Assembly (NCBI RefSeq): GCF_023156385.1
Contig: NZ_JAKZAK010000021.1
Coordinates: 1 to 64,000, forward strand
Reading direction: 5' to 3'
Origin: Marinobacter xestospongiae
GTDB lineage: Bacteria > Pseudomonadota > Gammaproteobacteria > Pseudomonadales > Oleiphilaceae
Length of the DNA stretch: 64,000 nt
Both the position numbers and the translations under genes were made by a program. Positions 50,735-59,132 of the stretch are shown piece after piece (position 1 is the first letter of the stretch; each line of letters opens with the position of its first letter). Below the pieces are notes generated by a model, which did no database searches, had not been told where the DNA came from, and was given only the letters and a program-made list of their open reading frames with translations.

Positions 50735-51016
50735 ATGCGCAAACTGCTGCTCCTGCCCATTCGTTGCTACCAGTACGCAATCAGTCCCATGATGGCGAGT
50801 CATTGCCGTCACTATCCGACCTGTTCCAACTACGCCATCGAAGCCATCGAACGCCATGGTGCGGTTCGCGGCTCATATCTGGCGGGTCGACGATTACTGC
50901 GTTGTCACCCCTGGTCACCCGGCGGCTACGACCCGGTACCACCGTCAACGCCCACACCGCCCTCTCCGGAAGGCAGTTCCATCCGCTCTGTTAACGCCAA
51001 CCAGACGACACAGTAG
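50735..51016 (+). CDS. yidD: Membrane protein insertion efficiency factor
   Basis: A 93-residue YidD protein with [13 protein letters not shown], the conserved Cys residues in [17 protein letters not shown] and the [16 protein letters not shown] ending. It associates with YidC-mediated insertion. It lies 11 bp after rnpA and just before yidC. Confidence 0.95.
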   Translation: MRKLLLLPIRCYQYAISPMMASHCRHYPTCSNYAIEAIERHGAVRGSYLAGRRLLRCHPWSPGGYDPVPPSTPTPPSPEGSSIRSVNANQTTQ

Positions 51017-51020
51017 GTTT

Positions 51021-52715
51021 ATGGACATCAAACGCATTGCTCTTTACGCCGGCCTGGCGATTGTCAGTTACCTGATGGTACTGGCCTGGAATGAGGACTA
51101 TCACCAGCCCCCAACGGCCCAGGTAACCAGTGAGTCCAGCGCGCCAACCCTGGCTTCTGCCGACGGCAGCGAACCTGTAGCGACAGGCGATACAGCGGAT
51201 GAGGAATTCACCACACCGGAAAGTACCACCACCGGTCTGGCGAACGACGCCAATGCCAGCCAAGTGTCTGATCAGCTGATTACCGTCACCACCGATGTCA
51301 TGACGCTGACCATTGACCGGGTCGGCGGCAATCTGGTGGAAGCCGAGCTGCTCCACTACGAAGACGATCTTAATAGCGGTAACCCACTGAAGTTATTGCA
51401 AAATAATGACCAGCGCACCTACATGCTGGAAAGTGGTCTGATTGGTCGGAACGGCTTTGACAGCCGGCGTAATGGCGATACTCCGGTGTACGCCAGCGAG
51501 CTGAGCCACTACCAGCTCGGCGACGATCAGGATCAGCTGACCGTCGATCTGGTGTTCACAGCCGACAGCGGGGTGGAAGTCACCAAGCGGTACGCCCTGA
51601 CCCGGGACAGCTACCAGGTTGACGTTCGCTATCTGGTGAACAACCAGTCCGACGCCACCTGGCAGGGCAACTTTTCCGGCAAAATTGTCCGTGATCGCAG
51701 TCCTGACCCCACTGCCCAGAACAGCATGGGCATCCGGGCCTTCCTGGGCATGGTGATGAGTTCTTCCGAGGACCCATACGACAAGCACGATTTTGACGAT
51801 CTGCGGGAAAACCCCATCAACCAGACGGTTCATAACGGCTGGCTGGCGTTCCTGCAACACTATTTCCTCACCGCCTGGGTGCCGACCCAGGAACAGGCCA
51901 ACCAGTTCCAGACCACCATGCGCGGTGACCTGGTGGTGATGGGCTTTGTCAGTCCGGCCACCGTGGTTGAGCCTGGCGACAGTGCCGAGATCGGCGCTAC
52001 CGCCTACGTCGGTCCGAAGATCATTGATCGCCTGGAACAGGTTGCACCGAACCTGGATCGCACCGTCGATTTCGGCTTCCTGTTCTTCATCGCACTGCCA
52101 CTGTTCTACATCCTGGAATGGTTCCACAGCCTGGTCGGCAACTGGGGTATGGCCATCATTCTGCTGACGGTGCTGGTCAAGGGGGTATTCTTCAAACTCT
52201 CCGCCACCAGTTACCGGTCGATGGCACGGATGCGGGCGGTAGCGCCACAACTGACCCGTCTGCGGGAACTGTACGGCGAAGACCGCCAGCGCATGTCCCA
52301 GGAAATGATGGCGCTGTACAAGAAAGAGAAGATCAATCCACTGGGCGGCTGTCTGCCGATCCTGGTGCAGATGCCGGTCTTCATCGCGCTGTACTGGGTC
52401 CTGTTCGAGAGTGTTCAGCTGCGGCATGCGCCGTTCATGCTGTGGATACACGATCTGTCGGTGATGGACCCCTATTTCATCCTGCCGATCCTGATGGGCG
52501 CCAGCATGTTCCTGCAGATGAGTCTCAACCCGTCACCGCCGGACCCGATGCAGGCCAAGATCATGAAACTGATGCCACTGGTCTTCACCATCTTCTTCCT
52601 GTGGTTCCCGGCGGGTCTGGTACTGTACTGGCTGGTGAACAACGTGCTGTCGATCAGCCAGCAGTGGTACATTACCCGCAAGATCGAAGCCGAATCCGCG
52701 GGCAAGAAACACTGA
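51021..52715 (+). CDS. yidC: Membrane protein insertase YidC
   Basis: A 564-residue inner-membrane insertase. It has an N-terminal span (about 4-21), a large periplasmic beta domain with an acidic Thr/Ser-rich leader (about 30-90), and five C-terminal spans with the conserved core region (NWGMAIILLTVLVKGVFFKL, MSQEMMALYKKEKINPLGGC). The ATG at 51021 is preferred over the open frame from 50856, which overlaps yidD in another phase. Confidence 0.97.
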   Translation: MDIKRIALYAGLAIVSYLMVLAWNEDYHQPPTAQVTSESSAPTLASADGSEPVATGDTADEEFTTPESTTTGLANDANASQVSDQLITVTTDVMTLTIDRVGGNLVEAELLHYEDDLNSGNPLKLLQNNDQRTYMLESGLIGRNGFDSRRNGDTPVYASELSHYQLGDDQDQLTVDLVFTADSGVEVTKRYALTRDSYQVDVRYLVNNQSDATWQGNFSGKIVRDRSPDPTAQNSMGIRAFLGMVMSSSEDPYDKHDFDDLRENPINQTVHNGWLAFLQHYFLTAWVPTQEQANQFQTTMRGDLVVMGFVSPATVVEPGDSAEIGATAYVGPKIIDRLEQVAPNLDRTVDFGFLFFIALPLFYILEWFHSLVGNWGMAIILLTVLVKGVFFKLSATSYRSMARMRAVAPQLTRLRELYGEDRQRMSQEMMALYKKEKINPLGGCLPILVQMPVFIALYWVLFESVQLRHAPFMLWIHDLSVMDPYFILPILMGASMFLQMSLNPSPPDPMQAKIMKLMPLVFTIFFLWFPAGLVLYWLVNNVLSISQQWYITRKIEAESAGKKH

Positions 52716-52745
52716 CGGCAGCCTTCATCGCCGTTAGTTATCCAC

Positions 52746-52770
52746 AGGGGCCCCTTTTCAGGGGCCTTTG
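52746..52770 (+). terminator. Hairpin between yidC and mnmE
   Basis: Stem GGCCCC/GGGGCC (extended by G-U pairs) with a TTTTCA loop and a TTTG tail. An exact DnaA box (TTATCCACA, 52738-52746) abuts it. Confidence 0.55.
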
Positions 52771-52799
52771 TGCGTTCTGTCCACAGCCAGGAGCTGTCG

Positions 52800-54158
52800 A
52801 TGACCACCGACACCATTGCCGCTATTGCCACTGCTCCGGGTCAGGCCGGCGTGGGCATCGTCCGGGTTTCCGGGCCAGCGGCCAAAACCATTGCTACCCG
52901 CCTGCTGGGTTTTGAACCTCGGCCCCGCTTCGCCCACTACGGCCCGTTCTGCCAGGCCGACGGGGCGGTGATCGATGAGGGCATCGGGCTGTTTTTCCCC
53001 AACCCGAACTCCTTTACCGGCGAGGATGTGTTTGAACTCCAGGGCCACGGGGGTACCGTCATCCTAGACCTGCTGTTGCGGGAAGTGTGCAGCCTCGGGG
53101 CCCGTCTGGCCCGCCCCGGAGAGTTTTCCGAACGCGCCTTTCTCAACGACAAGCTCGATCTGACCCAGGCGGAGGCCATTGCCGATCTGATTGAGAGCAG
53201 CTCCGAGCAGGCGGCCCGCTGCGCCGTGCGCTCGTTACAGGGGGAGTTTTCCCGCCGCATCGACACCCTGGTGGAGGCGCTCACCCACTTACGCATTTAC
53301 GTCGAGGCCGCCATCGATTTTCCCGAGGAGGAGATCGACTTTCTTGCCGATGGCAAGGTGGCCATCGATCTGGCCGCCATCATGGCGGATCTGGATACCA
53401 TCCTGGCGGAGGCCCAGCAGGGCAGTATCCTCCGGGACGGCATGAAGGTGGTGATCGCCGGTCGCCCCAACGCCGGCAAATCCAGCCTGCTCAATGCCCT
53501 GGCGGGGCGGGAAGCGGCCATCGTGACCGCCATTGAAGGCACCACCCGGGACGTGCTCCGGGAACATATCCACATCGATGGCATGCCCCTGCACATCATC
53601 GACACCGCCGGCCTGCGGGACAGTCCGGACGAAGTGGAACGGATCGGTATCGCCCGCGCCTGGGACGAAATTCGCCAGGCCGATCGCATCCTGCTGATGG
53701 TGGACGCCACCACCACGGCCGACACCGAGCCCCACGCCATCTGGCCTGACTTTATCGACCTGCTGCCGGCGTCGGCGCCAGTCACGGTGATCCGCAACAA
53801 GGTGGACCTGTCCGGTGAAGCGGTGGGCGTAGTGGAAAACGCCAGTGCACCGGTGATTCGGCTGGCGGCCAAATCCGCCAGTGGCCTGGAGGTGCTGCGG
53901 GATCACCTCAAGCAGTGCATGGGCTTTGCCGCCACTACCGAGGGCGGTTTCCTGGCCCGGCGGCGCCATCTCGATGCCCTCGACCGCGCCCGCCAGTCAC
54001 TGCTCGAAGGTCAGCAGCAGCTCGACGGCTACGGTGCCGGCGAGCTGCTGGCGGAAGATCTGCGCGCCGCCCAGGATGCCCTGGGGGAAATCACCGGCAC
54101 CCTGACCCCGGACGACCTGCTCGGGAAGATTTTTTCCAGTTTCTGTATCGGCAAGTGA
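52800..54158 (+). CDS. mnmE: tRNA uridine-5-carboxymethylaminomethyl GTPase
   Basis: A 452-residue GTPase that with MnmG makes cmnm5U34 in tRNA. G motifs are clear: [19 protein letters not shown] and NKVD. The C-terminal FCIGK supplies the conserved Cys. A GGAG site precedes the ATG; the open frame upstream to 52770 is ignored. In most relatives mnmG, rsmG and parAB follow; here they do not. The mnmE 3' end is a known integration site for SGI1-type islands. Confidence 0.97.
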   Translation: MTTDTIAAIATAPGQAGVGIVRVSGPAAKTIATRLLGFEPRPRFAHYGPFCQADGAVIDEGIGLFFPNPNSFTGEDVFELQGHGGTVILDLLLREVCSLGARLARPGEFSERAFLNDKLDLTQAEAIADLIESSSEQAARCAVRSLQGEFSRRIDTLVEALTHLRIYVEAAIDFPEEEIDFLADGKVAIDLAAIMADLDTILAEAQQGSILRDGMKVVIAGRPNAGKSSLLNALAGREAAIVTAIEGTTRDVLREHIHIDGMPLHIIDTAGLRDSPDEVERIGIARAWDEIRQADRILLMVDATTTADTEPHAIWPDFIDLLPASAPVTVIRNKVDLSGEAVGVVENASAPVIRLAAKSASGLEVLRDHLKQCMGFAATTEGGFLARRRHLDALDRARQSLLEGQQQLDGYGAGELLAEDLRAAQDALGEITGTLTPDDLLGKIFSSFCIGK

Positions 54159-54531
54159 CGTGGTGAAAAAGGGTTATCCACAACAACCAAAAGTAAACCA
54201 ATGAACTTTTTCTGCAGCGGCTGAGCGGCTCAACAAGAAAGCTGTCTGGGATAACCACAAAGGCCTTCGGTCAGCACTGGATGAGGTGTTCAATATCGAG
54301 GTTACGAAAGTATCGCTTGATAGGTGCGCTGTTGTTGGCACAAAGCATTGAAAGGCACCTAACTGGAACTGCAGCAACGTTTGAAATCAAAGGCAGGCGC
54401 CACGCAGTGGCTGGAAGCTGAAAGGCTCCTGAATTCAAGCTTGAATGCACGTCCCGAAAACGCGAGAAAAGCCACAAGGCGATGGGATCAGCTTGCCGGT
54501 TCCGATCAGTATGCAACAGTTACGCTGTTCT
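54159..54531. other. Low-GC gene-free stretch after mnmE
   Basis: There is no supportable gene. An exact DnaA box lies at 54174-54182. An open plus-strand stretch (about 54205-54350) translates to an amphipathic sequence with NKKAVWDNHKGLRSAL, which could be a gene fragment; I cannot identify it. Base composition is poorer in GC than the flanking core genes. Confidence 0.5.
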
Positions 54532-54855
54532 TCAGGCTTTCTTTAGCGGCAGGACATCAGGCTTTACACGTTTCACATTTTTCGCTTCCTGCTCATAGGC
54601 ACGATGGCGAACATCCCATAACTCAACGGAGTGCTGGATATTCAACCAGAACTCAGGTGTGTTCCCCAGCGCAGCTGCGAGTTTAATCGCCATGGGAGCG
54701 GTTAATGTCCCTTTGTCATGCGCAATCCGACTGAGTGTATTTCTGTGCACGCCCATTGCCCTGGCAAGTTCACTGATTTCTATGTTCATCGGCTCCAGAA
54801 ACTCGGTTACCAGCATTTCGCCTACCGTCACTGGACGACGTTTTGTATTCCTCAT
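54532..54855 (-). CDS. higA: HigA-type antitoxin (XRE helix-turn-helix)
   Basis: A 107-residue DNA-binding antitoxin. The HTH covers about 25-60 (ISELARAMGVHRNTLSRIAH), followed by ALGNTPEFWLNIQ, the HigA hallmark. The second ATG (54855) lies 8 bases after the GGAGG and is preferred over the one at 54861, only 2 bases from it. It is transcribed after the toxin gene, the usual HigBA order. Confidence 0.9.
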   Translation of the reverse strand: MRNTKRRPVTVGEMLVTEFLEPMNIEISELARAMGVHRNTLSRIAHDKGTLTAPMAIKLAAALGNTPEFWLNIQHSVELWDVRHRAYEQEAKNVKRVKPDVLPLKKA

Positions 54856-54869
54856 TACCATAACCTCCT

Positions 54870-55163
54870 CTAGCCCTTGTAAACATGCGGGTCTAGATAC
54901 GTATCCTGGGCGGTGCCATCTTCCCAGCGAAAAATCAGGCGATACTGCTTGTTAACCCGGATCGAACACCAGCCAGAAAGGTTTCCCTGCAAATGTTCAA
55001 AACGGTTACCCGGTGGAATCCTCAAGTCTGACTCTTGCGTCGCGGCATCCAGAATCTGAACCTTTCTGAATAGTGCGCCTTCAATAGTGCTGGGTATCTT
55101 CTTGTGGCTTTGGTCTTCGTCGTAAAAAGCCTCCAGCCATGCATCCCTGAATTCAACCGCCAT
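54870..55163 (-). CDS. higB: HigB-type mRNA interferase toxin
   Basis: A 97-residue RelE/HigB fold toxin that cleaves mRNA on the ribosome. IPPGNRFEHLQGNLSGWCSIRV and YRLIFRWEDGTAQDTYLDPH match the HigB pattern. It ends 8 bp before the GGAGG-led higA start. This pair in low-GC DNA next to mnmE suggests horizontal acquisition. Confidence 0.9.
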   Translation of the reverse strand: MAVEFRDAWLEAFYDEDQSHKKIPSTIEGALFRKVQILDAATQESDLRIPPGNRFEHLQGNLSGWCSIRVNKQYRLIFRWEDGTAQDTYLDPHVYKG

Positions 55164-55539
55164 AGTAGCCTGGTTACTTTCTGTCCATTTTATGCACAGC
55201 GATGTTGTGCGTCAATGCTGTTTAAATGAGAACGAATACGTTTAGAAAGCGATGTTACTATAGTCCGTGTTGGTAGAAGGAGCTATGAAACGGTTCCAAT
55301 GCTCTGATTTTATGCAGGTTGAGGCATATACAAGGCTCCCACTTACCCCAGTTTGGAATTGGGTGAGCTGGAGCCGATTCTTAAAAATTGCCAACATAGA
55401 CACATTTTTCGTGCTCCACAGGTGCTCTGAGAAAATCTTAATTTATTGTTTTTTAAATATATTAATACACTATGGTTCGGCAAGTAGTTGCCTGCAACCA
55501 CAGGGCACGCCGACCCATTGCCAAGGAGAGTACGCACAG
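55164..55539. other. AT-rich gene-free stretch upstream of the DUF2959 gene
   Basis: This region is AT-rich (for example about 55435-55480) and includes the higBA promoter. An open frame from 55285 with an AAGGAG site runs in phase into the DUF2959 gene, but its translation looks random (Trp, Cys and Phe scattered), so it is not called as a gene. Confidence 0.55.
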
Positions 55540-56211
55540 ATGAACCCTAGCCGCGATGTTGCTAACAGCTTTTCCACAGGTTTACTCGGACTGGTGCTGC
55601 TGGTCCTGGTGTCCGGGTGCTCCAGCCTGTACTACGACACCATGGAGAAATTCGGGATTGAGAAGCGGGAAATCCTGGTGGACCGGGTGGAGGAAGCGCG
55701 GGAAAGTCAGGATGAGGCCCGCACCACCTTCCGTTCCTCGCTGGCGCGGTTCCAGCACGTGGTGGAGACCCCGGACACCGACCTCAAGGCCCGGTACGAG
55801 GAGCTGCGGGATGCCTTCGAGGACAGCCAGAGCGTGGCGGAAGATGTCCGCGCCCGCATCGACTCGGTGGAGGACGTGTCTGAAGCCCTGTTTGAGGAGT
55901 GGCAGGAGGAACTGGGTCGTTACCAGAACGCCAACCTGCGGCGGGCCAGCGAGCAGCAGCTGCGGGACACCCGCCGCCAGTACGCCACGCTGATCCGCCG
56001 CATGCACCAGGCTGAGGCACGGATGGCGCCGGTACTGGAGGCGTTTGAGGACCAGGTGCTGTTTCTCAAGCACAACCTCAACGCCCAGGCCATCGGCGCG
56101 CTGGAGAACGAACTGGGGCGCATCCGCGCCGATGTCGATCAGTTGATCCGCGACATGGAACAGGCCATGGCCGAATCCGACGACTTCGTCCGCAGCCTGC
56201 GCCAGCCCTGA
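55540..56211 (+). CDS. DUF2959 coiled-coil lipoprotein
   Basis: A 223-residue lipoprotein (VSGCSS, Cys26) followed by long heptad-rich helices (DEARTTFRSSLARFQ, LFEEWQEELGRYQN, VDQLIRDMEQAM). It fits the DUF2959 family, which has unknown function. AAGGAG lies 12 bases before the ATG. It converges with ectD with only 1 bp between stops. Confidence 0.85.
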   Translation: MNPSRDVANSFSTGLLGLVLLVLVSGCSSLYYDTMEKFGIEKREILVDRVEEARESQDEARTTFRSSLARFQHVVETPDTDLKARYEELRDAFEDSQSVAEDVRARIDSVEDVSEALFEEWQEELGRYQNANLRRASEQQLRDTRRQYATLIRRMHQAEARMAPVLEAFEDQVLFLKHNLNAQAIGALENELGRIRADVDQLIRDMEQAMAESDDFVRSLRQP

Positions 56212-56212
56212 A

Positions 56213-57148
56213 TTAGCCCACCTGACGTGAGGGCGAGTGAGGCCGGGCGGTAATCCCATGGGGCTGGTCGCGATTGCCGAGGAAACCGGGGCGCGGCCGG
56301 TTGCCGCAGAAGGGCTGGACCAGCTGGTTGTGGATACTGTTATACACGAAGAACAGGTTGCTCCGGGGCCAGGGTGACATGTTGGCGTTGGAGCCGTGGA
56401 GGGTGTTGCACTCGAATACGATCAGCGACCCGGCCCGGCCGGTTGGCGCCTGAATGCCGTGGTGATCGATCAGCCGGTCCAGTTCGGCGTCGGCGGGTAC
56501 GCCGATCTTCTGCTGCTTCAGGGATGATCGGTAGTTGTCCTCCGGGGTGCGGCCGACACAGGGAACAAAGGTTCGGTGCGAGCCCGGCACCAGCATCAGT
56601 GGCCCATTGAACGGGGTGTTGTCGGTGAGGGCGATGGAGAAACTCACCGCCCGCATCCGTGGCATCCCGTCCTCGGCGTGCCAGGTCTCAAAATCCGAAT
56701 GCCAGTCGAACCCCCGACCGTGGAACCCCGGCTTGTAATTGATGCGCGACTGGTGGATGTAGACGTCACTGCCCAGCAGCTGATGCACCATGTCCAGCAG
56801 CCGTGGGTCGCGGGTCAGGCGGTCAAAGCGTTCGGACATTTCGTGAATGCCGAAAATGGAGCGGATTTCCTGCTTGCCGGGCTCGGTGATCGTGCCCTCC
56901 GCCTGAAGCACGCTGTCATCCTGCTCATAGCCCTGCAGATCGGCACGAAACCGGCGCACTGTGTCGTCATCGAGAAAGTCGTTGAACACCAGAAAGCCGT
57001 CGCGCTGGTAGCGGGCCAGCTCGGTGTCACTCAGTGGACCGTTCGCCCGCTCGGCGCAATCGCTGTGGATAACCGGGTCCCGGCGTTCGAAACTGGCGTG
57101 GGGACGCTCAAGGCGGGTGGGGTAAAAGTCGTCAGATCGAATGTCCAT
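56213..57148 (-). CDS. ectD: Ectoine hydroxylase
   Basis: A 311-residue Fe(II)/2-oxoglutarate dioxygenase converting ectoine to 5-hydroxyectoine. The EctD signature FDWHSDFETWHAEDGMP carries the metal His and Asp. The remaining parts are VPGSHRTFVP and CNTLHGSNANMSPWPRSN with the second His. No ectABC is in the window, so it is an orphan locus or supplies hydroxylation for ectoine made or taken up elsewhere. A strong GGAGG site precedes the ATG. Confidence 0.93.
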   Translation of the reverse strand: MDIRSDDFYPTRLERPHASFERRDPVIHSDCAERANGPLSDTELARYQRDGFLVFNDFLDDDTVRRFRADLQGYEQDDSVLQAEGTITEPGKQEIRSIFGIHEMSERFDRLTRDPRLLDMVHQLLGSDVYIHQSRINYKPGFHGRGFDWHSDFETWHAEDGMPRMRAVSFSIALTDNTPFNGPLMLVPGSHRTFVPCVGRTPEDNYRSSLKQQKIGVPADAELDRLIDHHGIQAPTGRAGSLIVFECNTLHGSNANMSPWPRSNLFFVYNSIHNQLVQPFCGNRPRPGFLGNRDQPHGITARPHSPSRQVG

Positions 57149-57410
57149 TATCGAACCTCCTGCTTTTGGTCACCGCGTTGGCGGATGGTTGATTGACTCC
57201 TGTGTGATTGGTCGCCAGATGTGTGGGGGCGGTGCTGAAAAATTCAACACCTGCAATTACCTATGGCGCAAAAGGGGGCATTCGGTGGCGGATTACAAAT
57301 TGATACAGTGAAGTGCGAAACCTTTTCATCGGACTCAAGTACACTCCGACACCCTGATCGATTTTCGACCAGTCAGACCGGCTGACACGTCTTTCACCAT
57401 GGAGGTACCA

Positions 57411-58151
57411 ATGCGACTGATTGCTGCTCTGCTGCTGGCCCTGCCAGCGTTCCTGATGTCCTCAACCGGACATGCCAGTGACCGGCTCTATCTCTACACC
57501 GAAAACTTTCCCCCCTACAACATGAGTGCCACTGGCCGAGCTTACGAGCACAACGGCAGCGGCGTGGACGGCCTGTGCACGGAAATCGTCAAGGCAATGC
57601 TCGCCGAAACCCAGCTGGATTACGTGATCAAGCTGCGGAACTGGGATTACGGCTACAGCCGGGCGATGGAGAAGCCGAACCACGGTATTTTCTGCACCCA
57701 CTACACCGAGGAACGGGCACCGCTGTTCAAATGGGTGGGGCCGCTGGCGACCAACCAGCGCACGCTGTTTGCCGCCTCCGGCAGTGATATCCGGGTTAAC
57801 CGCCTGTCTGACGCCCGTGGCCTGACCATCGGTGGCTATCGCAATGACGTCATGGCGCAGTACCTCAAGGACCAGGGGCTGTCCGTGTCGGAACTGGACA
57901 GCGATGATCTGAACCCGAAGCGGCTGGAACTGGGCCAGATCGATCTGTGGATTGCTGACCGTCTGGCCGGCCCCTACATCGCCTCCCAGCAGAACGTTGA
58001 GGGCCTGAAGCCGGTGTACGCCTTCGAGGAAGGGGAGATTTTCCTGGCCCTGAATCCCCAGACACCGGACGCCGTGGTACAGACGCTGGAAGCGGCGCTG
58101 GAGCGTATTCGCCAGTCCGGCATTTACCAAGCGATTCAGGACAAGTACTGA
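57411..58151 (+). CDS. Periplasmic solute-binding protein, paralogue 1
   Basis: A 246-residue exported protein (signal ending near GHASD) with a single SBP_bac_3-like binding fold: LYLYTENFPPYNMSATGRAY, DGLCTEIVKAMLAETQLDYV and IGGYRNDVMAQYL. The ATG at 57411 follows GGAGG; an upstream ATG at 57399 overlaps that site. No permease or ATPase gene is nearby, so it may serve a distant transporter or act in sensing. It is closely related to the next gene. Confidence 0.82.
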   Translation: MRLIAALLLALPAFLMSSTGHASDRLYLYTENFPPYNMSATGRAYEHNGSGVDGLCTEIVKAMLAETQLDYVIKLRNWDYGYSRAMEKPNHGIFCTHYTEERAPLFKWVGPLATNQRTLFAASGSDIRVNRLSDARGLTIGGYRNDVMAQYLKDQGLSVSELDSDDLNPKRLELGQIDLWIADRLAGPYIASQQNVEGLKPVYAFEEGEIFLALNPQTPDAVVQTLEAALERIRQSGIYQAIQDKY

Positions 58152-58336
58152 GCAGCCGGCAGCGACGATCCTTAATACTTAAATGATTCGTAATTGCAAT
58201 TGTTACAAAAAGACACGGCTAGAATGACGGCCTAATCCGACAACGTAGCTACAGTGTACGTGTCCCGGCTCGTGATGGGGAAAGCCCCGGAAGCAGTACG
58301 AGCGGTTAGATCCCGATCATTGTTGAGGAATCGTCG

Positions 58337-59083
58337 ATGCGTCTGCTCGCAGTACCGATGCTGCTGGCCATGCTGATGGGCACCGGGGTGCCCGCCATGG
58401 CCAGTGAAAAGCTCTATTTCTATACCGAGAATTACCCGCCCTACAACATGAGCGCCACCGGGCGCGCTTTCGAACACAGTGCCGATCAGATTGACGGTCT
58501 GTGTACCGATCTGGTGGAGGCCATCATGGCCAACACCAGCCTGGACTTTGTGATCAAGCTGAGGAACTGGGATTACGGTTATCAGCGGGCCCTGAACAAA
58601 CCCAACCATGGGGTGTTCTGCACCGCCTACAACGACGAGCGGGCAGGGCAGTTCAAGTGGGTGGGGCCATTGACCACCGTTGCCTGGACGGTCTTCGGCA
58701 AGGCCGGCACCGACATTACCCTCAGCAGCCTGGATGACGCCAAGGGTTACAGTTTCGGTGGCTACCGCAACGACATCATGACCGATTTCCTCAAGGAGCG
58801 GGGATTCAAGATGTCCGAGCTGGACAGCAACGACCTCAACCCGCGGCGACTGGCCCTGGGGCAGATCGACCTGTGGCTGGTGGATCGTCTGACCGGCTAC
58901 TATCTGGCCTCCCAGCAGGACGTCGAAGACATTGAAGAGCTGTACTCGTTCAACGAGACCGAGCTCTACCTGGCACTGAATCCGGACACCCCGGATGAAG
59001 TGGTACAGACCCTGGAGATGGCCCTGGAGCAGGTGCACCAGTCCGGCATGTTCTCCGCCATCAGCGACCGCTACGGCCTATAG
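58337..59083 (+). CDS. Periplasmic solute-binding protein, paralogue 2
   Basis: A 248-residue protein strongly similar to the preceding one throughout (LYFYTENYPPYNMSATGRAF, VIKLRNWDYGYQRALNKPNH, FGGYRNDIMTDFL). It arose by tandem duplication. Differences are concentrated after the first domain, so ligand specificity may differ. A 185-bp gap separates it from paralogue 1. Confidence 0.82.
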   Translation: MRLLAVPMLLAMLMGTGVPAMASEKLYFYTENYPPYNMSATGRAFEHSADQIDGLCTDLVEAIMANTSLDFVIKLRNWDYGYQRALNKPNHGVFCTAYNDERAGQFKWVGPLTTVAWTVFGKAGTDITLSSLDDAKGYSFGGYRNDIMTDFLKERGFKMSELDSNDLNPRRLALGQIDLWLVDRLTGYYLASQQDVEDIEELYSFNETELYLALNPDTPDEVVQTLEMALEQVHQSGMFSAISDRYGL

Positions 59084-59132
59084 TAACCCCCTGTCGGGAT
59101 ACCAGCCGCAGCGGCACTGATAGACCGGGTTC

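Noticed and set aside
55285..55539. In-phase extension of the DUF2959 gene starting at an ATG with an AAGGAG site
   Set aside because: The translation is not signal-peptide-like and looks random, while the ATG at 55540 has its own ribosome site followed by a proper lipoprotein signal.
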